Shown here piece after piece: positions 33,478 to 41,323 of a stretch of 64,000 nt of DNA. Numbering within the stretch: position 1 is the first letter of the stretch; each line of letters begins with the position of its first letter. The DNA lies in contig CAYFGP010000004.1 of the NCBI GenBank assembly GCA_964342385.1, forward strand, positions 1 to 64,000. Direction: 5' to 3'. The notes beneath the pieces are model-generated. The model did not search any database, was not told the DNA's origin, and saw only the letters and a list, made by a program, of their open reading frames with translations. Source of the stretch: Oceanospirillum sp964342385 (GTDB taxonomy: Bacteria; Pseudomonadota; Gammaproteobacteria; Pseudomonadales; Halomonadaceae). A program made the translations under genes and the position numbers.

Positions 33478-35187
33478 CTATAAAAACTGTCTGACACAGT
33501 TACGACCGTCATCCTTGGCTTGATAGAGGGCATTGTCGGCACAGTGCAGTGCCTGTTCCAGATCGTCTCCCCGTCGAGAAATGTAGGTGCCTATACTCAC
33601 GGTGAGCGCTAATGGTTTTTGCCGTTCTGGGTGATGGTGTTGATAATAATCAGGTTCAAAGGTGGCAACCGTATTGCAAATGCTTTTGCTGAGTGTATCC
33701 AGACAAGAGTGATCGCAATCGGTGACGCAGGCAAGAAACTCATCACCACCCCAGCGTCCAGAAAAGCCTGATGCACCTATCTGTTGCTCAATTTGTTGCT
33801 CGATAATTCGAGCCACGGCGATTAGTGCTCTATCACCACAAGCATGGCCATACTGGTCGTTAATCTCTTTAAAATAATCCAGATCGATCCAGATAAAACC
33901 GATGTTATGAGACTGATTATTAAAGGTTTGGTTTAAGCGTTCGGTCATTCCTCCACGATTGTACAATTGAGTCAGTGCATCGGTACGGGATTGATCTTCC
34001 AAGGCTTGGGTGCGTGCTTTGACTTTGTCTTCCAATTCGGTGCGATATTGATGGACGGCGTCGGCCATCTCTGAGAAGTGTCGAATCAGATCTCCGACTT
34101 CTCCCTTGCCGCTGAAATCGACGGAGACAGGTTTTGCGGCCTGTACCTGATTAATCGCAGTATTTAAGCGTTGTACGGGGCGCAGCACCATACGTTGTAA
34201 CAGCAGATTAAATAAGATGATTAAAGCGATAATGGTAAGGGTGTAGACCAGAAAAATACCACCAAAGCGGCTTAATGGCAGTAGCTTGGCAATATCAATA
34301 AAGGTGATCTCATACCAGTTCAGTTCTGGAATATAGGCGACCGCCATCAATTGGCGGCGTCCCTCACTGATGACAAATTCACTGATGACACTGTCCCTTT
34401 GTTTACGGGCTTCAGTCATAATCCGATCGACGACCTCGTGATCACTGGCCTGATCCAGATACTGATAGATATACTGCTGTTGAGCTTTTGGAGTGCTAAT
34501 ACTGGAAAAGGATATCCGGGTTCGTTTCGGGTGGAGTTGTACACTGGCGGTCTGGTCGACAAATAGGTTGGTCACACCCTCATCCGTATTATTAACGATC
34601 TGGTTGAGGAAATGGCTTAGGTTGAGTCCTGTACCCACAACACCCAGGGATTCTCGGCCATCATTCAGTAAGACGTTAATCCAGAGTTTGGTGACGCCCA
34701 ATTCACTGTCCAGATTAACATTGATATGCAGTTCCAGTTCTTGTTTTAAGACGCGGAAGAACCAAGCGTCTTTGGGGGAGTTCTCATCCAGATGATAGCG
34801 TAGCTGCTGCCCTTCATAGCTGTTATTGGCATCGTTATGGAAATACTCACCGCTTTTTTTCAGTGCCACAAAGTAGTTCATTTCACCAAAGTTAAAGCGA
34901 AAGCTTTCCATCTCCTGTAAGGCTGTACTACGTAAGGCGTCATCATTGGGGTTACGGGCGTAGGCCAGTAAAGAGGGAGATTTGGCAAACTGCAGTGCCA
35001 GGGCAACTTCCCGCATGATGGGTTGCAGTGTACGTTCTCTATCGTAGAGCACCTGCTTTTCGGCATAACGCAGTGCCCATTCTTCAATGATCTGTTCTGC
35101 GAGCGTTTTGACGGATGACCAGACGGCTATTGACGAGATCAGCAGTAATAGGGCTGAAAATAGAAAGAAACGCAGTTTCAGGCTCAT
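33478..35187 (-). CDS. Membrane diguanylate cyclase with Cache-type periplasmic sensor and HAMP
   Basis: The 569-residue protein has TM1 at about 7-27, a periplasmic double-Cache-like domain (about 35-300, with FRFNFGEMNYFVALKKSGEYF and WYEITFIDIAKLLP), TM2 at about 305-330, HAMP (VLRPVQRLNTAINQV) and GGDEF at about 400-565. The active motif is RWGGDEF, and no RxxD inhibitory site precedes it (GASG at that position). It should therefore make c-di-GMP without product inhibition, gated by a periplasmic ligand. The start ATG at 35187 follows AAGGA (at about -10). After its TAG stop the same frame continues open through the 18-bp repeats; see the findings. Confidence 0.9.
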   Translation of the reverse strand: MSLKLRFFLFSALLLLISSIAVWSSVKTLAEQIIEEWALRYAEKQVLYDRERTLQPIMREVALALQFAKSPSLLAYARNPNDDALRSTALQEMESFRFNFGEMNYFVALKKSGEYFHNDANNSYEGQQLRYHLDENSPKDAWFFRVLKQELELHINVNLDSELGVTKLWINVLLNDGRESLGVVGTGLNLSHFLNQIVNNTDEGVTNLFVDQTASVQLHPKRTRISFSSISTPKAQQQYIYQYLDQASDHEVVDRIMTEARKQRDSVISEFVISEGRRQLMAVAYIPELNWYEITFIDIAKLLPLSRFGGIFLVYTLTIIALIILFNLLLQRMVLRPVQRLNTAINQVQAAKPVSVDFSGKGEVGDLIRHFSEMADAVHQYRTELEDKVKARTQALEDQSRTDALTQLYNRGGMTERLNQTFNNQSHNIGFIWIDLDYFKEINDQYGHACGDRALIAVARIIEQQIEQQIGASGFSGRWGGDEFLACVTDCDHSCLDTLSKSICNTVATFEPDYYQHHHPERQKPLALTVSIGTYISRRGDDLEQALHCADNALYQAKDDGRNCVRQFL

Positions 35188-35326
35188 AAAGGAAATATTC
35201 TAGTTTTATCGAACCGTCATCCTAACCTTTATGGATTTAAAAAAGCATTTCCAATGCCTTTTTGTCTGTTTTTAATGGATTGTAAGTTTAAATTTTTGAT
35301 GCCAATGAGGTTGCTGTAAAAAGCTA

Positions 35327-35358
35327 TAAAAAAGGAGAGCTTAGCTCTCCTTTTTTAA
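35327..35358. terminator. Bidirectional terminator downstream of the Sel1-repeat gene
   Basis: AAAAAAGGAGAGC (35328-35340) and GCTCTCCTTTTTT (35344-35356) form a 13-bp stem with a TTA loop. It ends the leftward Sel1 transcript, separating it from the diguanylate cyclase gene. Confidence 0.88.
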
Positions 35359-35443
35359 CAGTATGGCATAGAGGCTGGCAAAACGTGCGACTCTACTTAT
35401 GTATTCAAAACAAATAGTTCAAAACAGATCGTTGCTCAGGCTT

Positions 35444-36358
35444 TTAATTATTGGCCGTTCGGCCATCTTCACTACCATCACGCAGGGCCAGCTCCAGTTG
35501 ATTCTGATAGCGATCCTGAGCGCGCTTCATATTGCTACAGGCTTTCAGGTAGTTATTCTCACACGCCTTTTTATACCAGTTCATAGAGGCGACATAGTTT
35601 GGCTTACGCTTGGGGTAACCTTCGTACAATACACCCAGATTATACTGGGCCACGGCGACACCTTTATTGGCTACACGTTGCAGCAGGTTAGACGCACTCA
35701 GTAGGTCAGTTTTGGTGCCCAAACCATAGTAGTACATATAAGCCAGTGATAGCTCGGCACGGGTGTGTCCATATTTTGCTGCCATTTTGTACCAGCGCAG
35801 AGCCTCTGCGTAGTTCTGACTGCCATCAGGGCCGTCTTCATAGATACGAGCCAATTGATACTGGGCTTCAACGTTGTTGCCCTGGGCTGCTTTAAATAAC
35901 CAGCGGCGGGACTTGTTCATATTAATGCCGTTGCCCTGGCCTTTCTTATACATCATACCCAGTTGATATTGAGCTTGTGTATAGGACTTCTCGGCGGCTT
36001 GTTTGATCCATTTAAAAGCTTTAACTTCGCTTTGGCGGACATCAACAAAGGTCAGATAAGCCATACCCAGGCGATACATAGCCTCAGGGTCGCCTTGATT
36101 GGCCGCTTGCTCATACCAGAAATACGCTTGCTTAGGGTTAACCTCGTCTCCGCGCCCGGCTTGATACATGCGGCCCAGCATCAATTGTGCTTTGACATGG
36201 CCCTTCTCTGCTTCTGGCAGAAAGTGGTTCAGAGCGTGGGTATATTGTTCTTGCTCATAGAAATCCATCGCCTTTTTAAAAGAGGCAAGGGTATGGGTCG
36301 AGAAGGCAAGAAAGCAGAGAGAAAGAAGTGCTGCAAGAGTTTTCAGATACGTCATCAT
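35444..36358 (-). CDS. Secreted Sel1-repeat protein
   Basis: The 304-residue protein has a signal peptide (TYLKTLAALLSLCFLAFSTHTLA, cleavage about residue 25) followed by six or seven Sel1-like repeats of about 36 residues. Examples are KAQLMLGRMYQAGRGDEVNP, QAQYQLGMMYKKGQG, VEAQYQLARIYEDGPDG and VAQYNLGVLYEGYPKRKPN. Sel1 repeats are TPR-like helical pairs that mediate protein-protein contacts; exported examples often organise envelope or signalling complexes. No catalytic motif is present. The start ATG at 36358 is followed by a second ATG (MMTYL). It lies between an Lrp regulator and a membrane diguanylate cyclase, all leftward. Confidence 0.88.
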   Translation of the reverse strand: MMTYLKTLAALLSLCFLAFSTHTLASFKKAMDFYEQEQYTHALNHFLPEAEKGHVKAQLMLGRMYQAGRGDEVNPKQAYFWYEQAANQGDPEAMYRLGMAYLTFVDVRQSEVKAFKWIKQAAEKSYTQAQYQLGMMYKKGQGNGINMNKSRRWLFKAAQGNNVEAQYQLARIYEDGPDGSQNYAEALRWYKMAAKYGHTRAELSLAYMYYYGLGTKTDLLSASNLLQRVANKGVAVAQYNLGVLYEGYPKRKPNYVASMNWYKKACENNYLKACSNMKRAQDRYQNQLELALRDGSEDGRTANN

Positions 36359-36491
36359 AACCCCGCGGTAAGACCATTGGAATTGGGCGCAAAGGGTAAC
36401 AAAAAGTTACAGGTGAGGCTATTAGCAATAACACTATTTTCTGTGGTTATTTAGTTCGATCTTAAATAAGGATAACTGTGTTTAAAACCTA

Positions 36492-36520
36492 TAGATCTAA
36501 CCCAAGAGATTATAGATCTA
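36492..36520. promoter_or_regulatory. Two TAGATCTA palindromes 21 bp apart
   Basis: TAGATCTA occurs at 36492-36499 and 36513-36520, each preceded by TA, so the phase is two helical turns. They lie upstream of the leftward Sel1 gene and overlap the last codon of the Lrp gene. Paired sites of this spacing could bind a dimeric regulator, or simply be AT-rich coincidence. Confidence 0.3.
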
Positions 36521-36991
36521 ATCTAATAGATGGGACTCGATATCCTTAACACTTTCCATCACGGCGTAAGTACTTGTCTGCAGTACAAAAGGCAGCGCGG
36601 AAATCTGTTCACCCAATACCTGACGATAGGCTTCCATACCTGAAGTACGCACTTTCAGAAGATAATCAAAACCAGCAGCAATCATATGGCACTGCTCCAC
36701 CTCAGGAATCTGACGAACCGCCTCATTAAAGGCTTCCAGAGCGTTGCTTTTGGTATCGCTTAATTTGACCTGCACAAAGGCCACATGACTGGCACCCAAG
36801 CGAGTCTGATTCACTAGGGCGACATAACCCAGAATATAGCCCTGCTCCTCCAGCTTTTTCATGCGTAACTGGCACGGAGTCTTAGATAGACCTACTCTTG
36901 AAGCAAGCTCGGTGACTGTCAGACGGGCATTTTTCTGCAGTTCACGCAGGATGGCATGATCAATACGGTCCAGCTCATCATTCTTTTTCAT
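36518..36991 (-). CDS. Lrp/AsnC-family regulator, probable proline-responsive activator of putA
   Basis: The 157-residue protein has an AsnC-type helix-turn-helix (ELDRIDHAILRELQKNARLTV, VTELASRVGLSKTPCQLRMKKLEEQG) and a RAM effector domain (about 75-150) with HVAFVQVKLSD and the conserved GFDYLLKVRT. Divergent Lrp-type genes beside putA are known in alphaproteobacteria (PutR) and other bacteria, where proline is the co-inducer. Here the PutA protein lacks its own DNA-binding domain, so an external regulator is needed, and this gene is the obvious candidate. The gap to putA is about 340 bp. Confidence 0.88.
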   Translation of the reverse strand: MKKNDELDRIDHAILRELQKNARLTVTELASRVGLSKTPCQLRMKKLEEQGYILGYVALVNQTRLGASHVAFVQVKLSDTKSNALEAFNEAVRQIPEVEQCHMIAAGFDYLLKVRTSGMEAYRQVLGEQISALPFVLQTSTYAVMESVKDIESHLLD

Positions 36992-37210
36992 AAATCTGTC
37001 GCTTATACAGTTACTTATCTTAAAACCACTGTGAATTGCTGCTCAGCATACCATTACTCTGTTAAACAGCAATAGTCGCTTTACCTATTGAATAAGTAGT
37101 GAGTAGCTATTAGGTCTAAAGATGGATATTGAAAATAGTCTATAGTTTTTTTAGCTGCGAATAATTAGAGAAAAAGGCTATTTGTTGCGGAATAGAATAT
37201 CTCATCACTA

Positions 37211-37303
37211 ATACACACTTAAACAAAAGTACTCTGATATTTCTCAACCTGTCGCCGAAAAATACAGCGCTGTGTTGAAGACAGACTTTTAGTTTGAGTG
37301 CTT
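37211..37303 (+). ncRNA. Candidate structured cis-regulatory RNA, copy B (upstream of putA)
   Basis: CACTTAAACAAAAGT (37216-37230) pairs with ACTTTTAGTTTGAGTG (37285-37300): 15 pairs with one bulged A and one G-U. GATATTT lies at 37236-37242, six bases inside the stem as in copies A and C. Inside are UCAAC/GUUGA and CUGUC/GACAG pairing options and an ACAG-CG-CUGU hairpin. The motif ends 28 nt before the putA ATG. The rest of the 339-bp gap (36992-37210) is AT-rich and probably holds the divergent promoters and Lrp-type sites. Confidence 0.6.
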
Positions 37304-37330
37304 ATTTATTCCTGTACGAAGGGTGTCGAT

Positions 37331-40300
37331 ATGACTCGGGTAACGAACACTACAACAAATGCCGATGTGAAACCGACCAGCGAAATCCGCAATCTGATTC
37401 GCGCGCACTATCTGGCTGATGAAAATAAAACCGTGCCTGCACTGATTGAGTTAGCGGGTCTGTCTGACAGCACACGTCAAACCATCTCTGCTGAAGCGGC
37501 TGAACTGATTCGCCGGGTGCGTACCTCTGCCAAGCCATCCATGATGGAAAACTTTCTGGCGGAATATGGTCTGAGCACAAAAGAGGGCATCGCCCTGATG
37601 TGTCTGGCAGAAGCCCTGTTACGTGTACCCGATGCTGACACTATCGACGAACTGATTGAAGATAAAATTGCCCCTGGTAAATGGCAGGAGCACCTGGGTC
37701 GTTCCGAATCTGCCCTGATCAATACTTCTACCTGGGGCCTGATGGTCACCGGTAAGCTGATCGCTCCAGCCGATGAAAAAGGCCTGGTTAACACTTTGCG
37801 TGGCATGATCAAGCGCATGGGTGAGCCGGTTGTGCGTACTGCCGTAAAACAGGCAATGAAAGAACTGGGTCGCCAGTTTGTTCTGGGGCGTGATATCAAA
37901 GAAGCCACCGAGCGTGCTAAGAAGCAGGAAGGCCGTGGTTACAGCTACTCCTACGATATGTTGGGTGAAGCGGCCCGTACCGATAAAGATGCCCTGCGTT
38001 ACCATCAGGCTTACGCCGATGCGATCAGTGCGCTGAAACCGGCCTGTGTCCATGACGATATCCGTCAGAACCCCGGTATTTCCGTAAAATTATCCGCCCT
38101 ACACGCCCGTTATGAGTTTGGTAAGCGTGAGCGTGTGATGGAAGAGCTGGTAGAACGTACCTACCAACTGGCCCTGATGGCCAAAGATGCCAATATGGGT
38201 TTTAACATCGATGCGGAAGAAGCGGATCGTCTGGATCTGTCTTTAGACGTGATCGAAGCCGTTTTGTCCCGTCCCGAGCTTGCCGGCTGGAACGGTTTTG
38301 GCGTGGTGGTTCAGGCCTTTGGCCACCGCGCACCTTTTGTACTGGACTGGCTGTACAGTCTGTCGGTGCAACTGGATCGTAAGATTATGGTGCGTCTGGT
38401 AAAAGGCGCTTACTGGGATGCGGAAGTGAAACGCTCTCAGGTGATGGGTCTGGATGGCTTCCCGGTCTTTACCCGTAAGGTGAATACCGATGTGTCCTAT
38501 ATGGCGTGTGCCACCAAGCTGCTGCAGATGACTGATCGCATCTACCCTCAGTTTGCCACCCATAACGCCCACTCTGTGGCAGCGATTATGAATCTGGCTG
38601 ATGATCTGGATAAGTTTGAGTTCCAACGTCTGCACGGTATGGGTGAATCCCTGCACGATGTGGTGGTACAGGAGCAGAAAGTCCGCTGTCGTATCTACGC
38701 ACCTGTGGGAGCACACCAGGATCTGTTGGCGTATCTGGTGCGTCGTCTGCTGGAAAACGGCGCGAACTCCTCGTTTGTTAACCAGATCGTTGATACCAGT
38801 ATCGCGCCGGAGCAGATCGCAATCGATCCGATCACTGTCGTTCAAGATCTGGATGTGATTGCCAATCCTGCCATTACGCCAGCGGCTAAGATCTACGGTG
38901 AAAAACGCCGTAACGCCATCGGTTGGGATATTACTGACCCGGTTGAAGTGGCTGAGCTGGACAAACAGCGTGATGCTTTTGCTCAAACACAATGGCAAGC
39001 GAAACCTATGATTGCGGGCCAGGTGGAAGGTGCAGGCAGCAAAGCGGTGATCAACCCGGCAAATCATCAGGATCAAGTGGGTGAAGTGGTTGAAGCCTCC
39101 GTTCAGGATGTGGAAACGGCCATTGCGGCAGCCAAAGCCGGTCAAGTAGCCTGGGCGGCACTGCCGGTTAGCGAGCGTAGCGCCCGTATTCGCAAGTTTG
39201 CGGACCTAATGGAAGCTAATGCGGCTGAATTGTTTGCCCTGGCGACTCGTGAAGCGGGTAAAACCCTGCTGGATGGTATCGCCGAGATCCGTGAGGCGGT
39301 CGATTTTGCGCTGTATTATCCGAACGAAGCGGAGCTGCATGATAAAGACGGTCAGGCCCGTGGTGTGATCACCTGTATCTCACCATGGAACTTCCCGCTG
39401 GCGATCTTTGCTGGTCAAATCTGCGCTGCACTGGCGGCGGGTAATGCGGTACTGGCCAAACCTGCTGAGCAAACCACACTGATGGCGGCTCGTACCGTTG
39501 AGCTGATGCACGAAGCGGGTATTCCGCAGGATGTGATCCAGCTGCTACCGGGTACGGGGGCTATCGTCGGTGCGGCACTGACCTCTGATAGCCGTATTGA
39601 TGGCGTGTGTTTTACCGGTTCTACTTCAACTGCTCAGCACATCAACCGTGCCATGGCGGATAATATGTCCCCGGATGCCCCGCTGATTGCCGAGACGGGT
39701 GGTATGAACGCCATGATCGTCGATTCCACGGCTCTGCCAGAGCAGGTGATTCGTGATGTGCTGGCTTCTTCGTTCCAAAGTGCGGGTCAACGTTGTTCCG
39801 CTCTGCGTGTGCTGTATCTACAGAAAGATATCGCAGAGCACACGCTGGAGATGCTGTACGGCGCTATGGAAGAGCTGACCATTGGCAATCCTTGGCTGCT
39901 GAGCACCGATATTGGTCCTGTGATCGACGATATTGCGCGCAACAAGATTATGGCCCATATCCAGGCTTTCAGCGCAAAAGGCCGTTGTCTGAAAACCTTT
40001 GATGTGCCAGCAGGCGGTACCTTTGTACCACCGACCGTGATTCAGCTGGATAGCATCACTGAGCTGGAAGAAGAGATTTTTGGCCCGGTACTGCATATCT
40101 GCACCTTTGAAGCCAACGAACTGGATCAGGTGATTGCTGATGTGAACAGCCGTGGCTACGGTCTGACCTTTGGCCTGCATACGCGTATGGATAGCCGTAT
40201 CGACTACGTGACCAGCCGTATCAAAGTGGGTAACTGCTACGTGAATCGTAACCAGATTGGTGCGATTGTGGGTTCTCAGCCGTTCGGTGGTGAAGGTCTG

Positions 40301-40984
40301 TCCGGTACCGGTCCTAAGGCTGGTGGCCCGCTGTACGTGCGCCGCTTTAAGCAGATTGCCCCTGAAGCCTTGGTGACACAGGCAGACAGCGCAAATAACA
40401 TTAGCCTGAACGAGCTGCAAAATGCAGTTGATAGCCTGAAAGATCAAGCGGTGATGGAGAAAAGTGCTGCCTTGGCGCAGCTGAGTCAACATCTGCCACA
40501 AGCCAGTTTGGCATTGGATAATCCGGCTCTGCTTAATACCCGTGAGATGCCGGGACCCACTGGTGAGCTGAACCGTCTGAGCTGTCACGGCCGTGGTCTG
40601 GTTCTGTGTTTGGGCCCTGATCTGAACAGCGTCAGTCGTCAGATCGCTATGGCTTTGGCACAAGGTAATAAAGTCGTTGCCGTTGCACCGGGCGTAAAAG
40701 CGGTTACTGATGAGCTGGCCTTCGCAGGTCTGGCGGTAGTGGGTATTGAAGGTAATGTATCCGCTGAACTGTTAAGTCAGGTACAAGGTGTGGATGCCAT
40801 CAGCAGTATTGCTGATATCAGTGTACTGAAAGCGTACCGTCAAGCTCTGGCGCAACGTGATGGCGCGCTACTGCCACTGCTGACCGAAGTGAACCTGCCA
40901 GAGCGTTTTGTTCATGAACGTCATCTGTGTGTGGATACCACTGCAGCTGGCGGTAATGCTAGCTTGATCGCCAGCAGCAACTGA
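37331..40984 (+). CDS. putA: Bifunctional proline dehydrogenase / glutamate-semialdehyde dehydrogenase (PutA, long form without DNA-binding domain)
   Basis: This 1217-residue protein oxidises proline to glutamate. The FAD-dependent PRODH barrel is about residues 170-470 (SVKLSALHARYEF, VRLVKGAYWDAEVKRSQ). The NAD-dependent aldehyde dehydrogenase spans about 560-1010, with CISPWNFPLAIF, IAETGGMNAM and the catalytic Cys822 in SAGQRCSALRVL. A C-terminal ALDH-fold domain ends in HLCVDTTAAGGNASLIA, the conserved tail motif of long PutAs. The N-terminal ribbon-helix-helix of E. coli-type PutA is absent, so this is an enzyme only, and regulation falls to the divergent Lrp gene and the leader motif. 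The ATG at 37331 follows GAAGGG; a GTG at 37298 overlaps the leader stem and is less likely. No putP is adjacent. Confidence 0.96.
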   Translation: MTRVTNTTTNADVKPTSEIRNLIRAHYLADENKTVPALIELAGLSDSTRQTISAEAAELIRRVRTSAKPSMMENFLAEYGLSTKEGIALMCLAEALLRVPDADTIDELIEDKIAPGKWQEHLGRSESALINTSTWGLMVTGKLIAPADEKGLVNTLRGMIKRMGEPVVRTAVKQAMKELGRQFVLGRDIKEATERAKKQEGRGYSYSYDMLGEAARTDKDALRYHQAYADAISALKPACVHDDIRQNPGISVKLSALHARYEFGKRERVMEELVERTYQLALMAKDANMGFNIDAEEADRLDLSLDVIEAVLSRPELAGWNGFGVVVQAFGHRAPFVLDWLYSLSVQLDRKIMVRLVKGAYWDAEVKRSQVMGLDGFPVFTRKVNTDVSYMACATKLLQMTDRIYPQFATHNAHSVAAIMNLADDLDKFEFQRLHGMGESLHDVVVQEQKVRCRIYAPVGAHQDLLAYLVRRLLENGANSSFVNQIVDTSIAPEQIAIDPITVVQDLDVIANPAITPAAKIYGEKRRNAIGWDITDPVEVAELDKQRDAFAQTQWQAKPMIAGQVEGAGSKAVINPANHQDQVGEVVEASVQDVETAIAAAKAGQVAWAALPVSERSARIRKFADLMEANAAELFALATREAGKTLLDGIAEIREAVDFALYYPNEAELHDKDGQARGVITCISPWNFPLAIFAGQICAALAAGNAVLAKPAEQTTLMAARTVELMHEAGIPQDVIQLLPGTGAIVGAALTSDSRIDGVCFTGSTSTAQHINRAMADNMSPDAPLIAETGGMNAMIVDSTALPEQVIRDVLASSFQSAGQRCSALRVLYLQKDIAEHTLEMLYGAMEELTIGNPWLLSTDIGPVIDDIARNKIMAHIQAFSAKGRCLKTFDVPAGGTFVPPTVIQLDSITELEEEIFGPVLHICTFEANELDQVIADVNSRGYGLTFGLHTRMDSRIDYVTSRIKVGNCYVNRNQIGAIVGSQPFGGEGLSGTGPKAGGPLYVRRFKQIAPEALVTQADSANNISLNELQNAVDSLKDQAVMEKSAALAQLSQHLPQASLALDNPALLNTREMPGPTGELNRLSCHGRGLVLCLGPDLNSVSRQIAMALAQGNKVVAVAPGVKAVTDELAFAGLAVVGIEGNVSAELLSQVQGVDAISSIADISVLKAYRQALAQRDGALLPLLTEVNLPERFVHERHLCVDTTAAGGNASLIASSN

Positions 40985-41009
40985 TCATCTGCAGTGATCT
41001 GTTTGGGTT

Positions 41010-41043
41010 CTGTTGAACAACTTTCAGTCCAGTTGTTCAACAG
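41010..41043 (+). terminator. Hairpin after putA
   Basis: CTGTTGAACAAC (41010-41021) and GTTGTTCAACAG (41032-41043) are perfect complements with a 10-nt loop, 26 nt after the putA stop. There is no T-run, so it is an mRNA end-protecting or Rho-assisted structure rather than a classical terminator. The rest of 40985-41323 holds a purine-rich GGATGTATG/GGATAGATAG stretch and the terminator at 41185. Confidence 0.5.
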
Positions 41044-41184
41044 CCGACAGATATTTCTGTCCATTAGATCGTTCAGGCTGTCGCGCCGTGAGTGGATGTG
41101 TACGGATGTATGTATGGATAGATAGAGCGGTGTATGAATAGAACGATGTGTCGATAAATTCACTTGCCATGCCTTTATCGACCA

Positions 41185-41252
41185 TAAAAAATCGCAGTAC
41201 CTTGGTCGTCGCTTGGTGATTTCCAAGTATGATCAAGTGCTGCGATTTTTTT
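41185..41252. terminator. Long hairpin terminator between putA and the histidine kinase
   Basis: AAAAAATCGCAG near 41187 pairs with CTGCGATTTTTTT near 41240, extended by TAC/GTG-type and CTTGG/CAAG pairing, with a second small hairpin (CTTGG/CCAAG) in the loop. A-rich on the left and T-rich on the right, it can act in both directions for convergent putA and the two-component genes. Confidence 0.75.
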
Positions 41253-41323
41253 GTTTCTGTGCTTTCTTCTTTTACTACAGAAATGACACCTTGTGGTTTA
41301 ACTGACTTATGACATGAGTTCTA

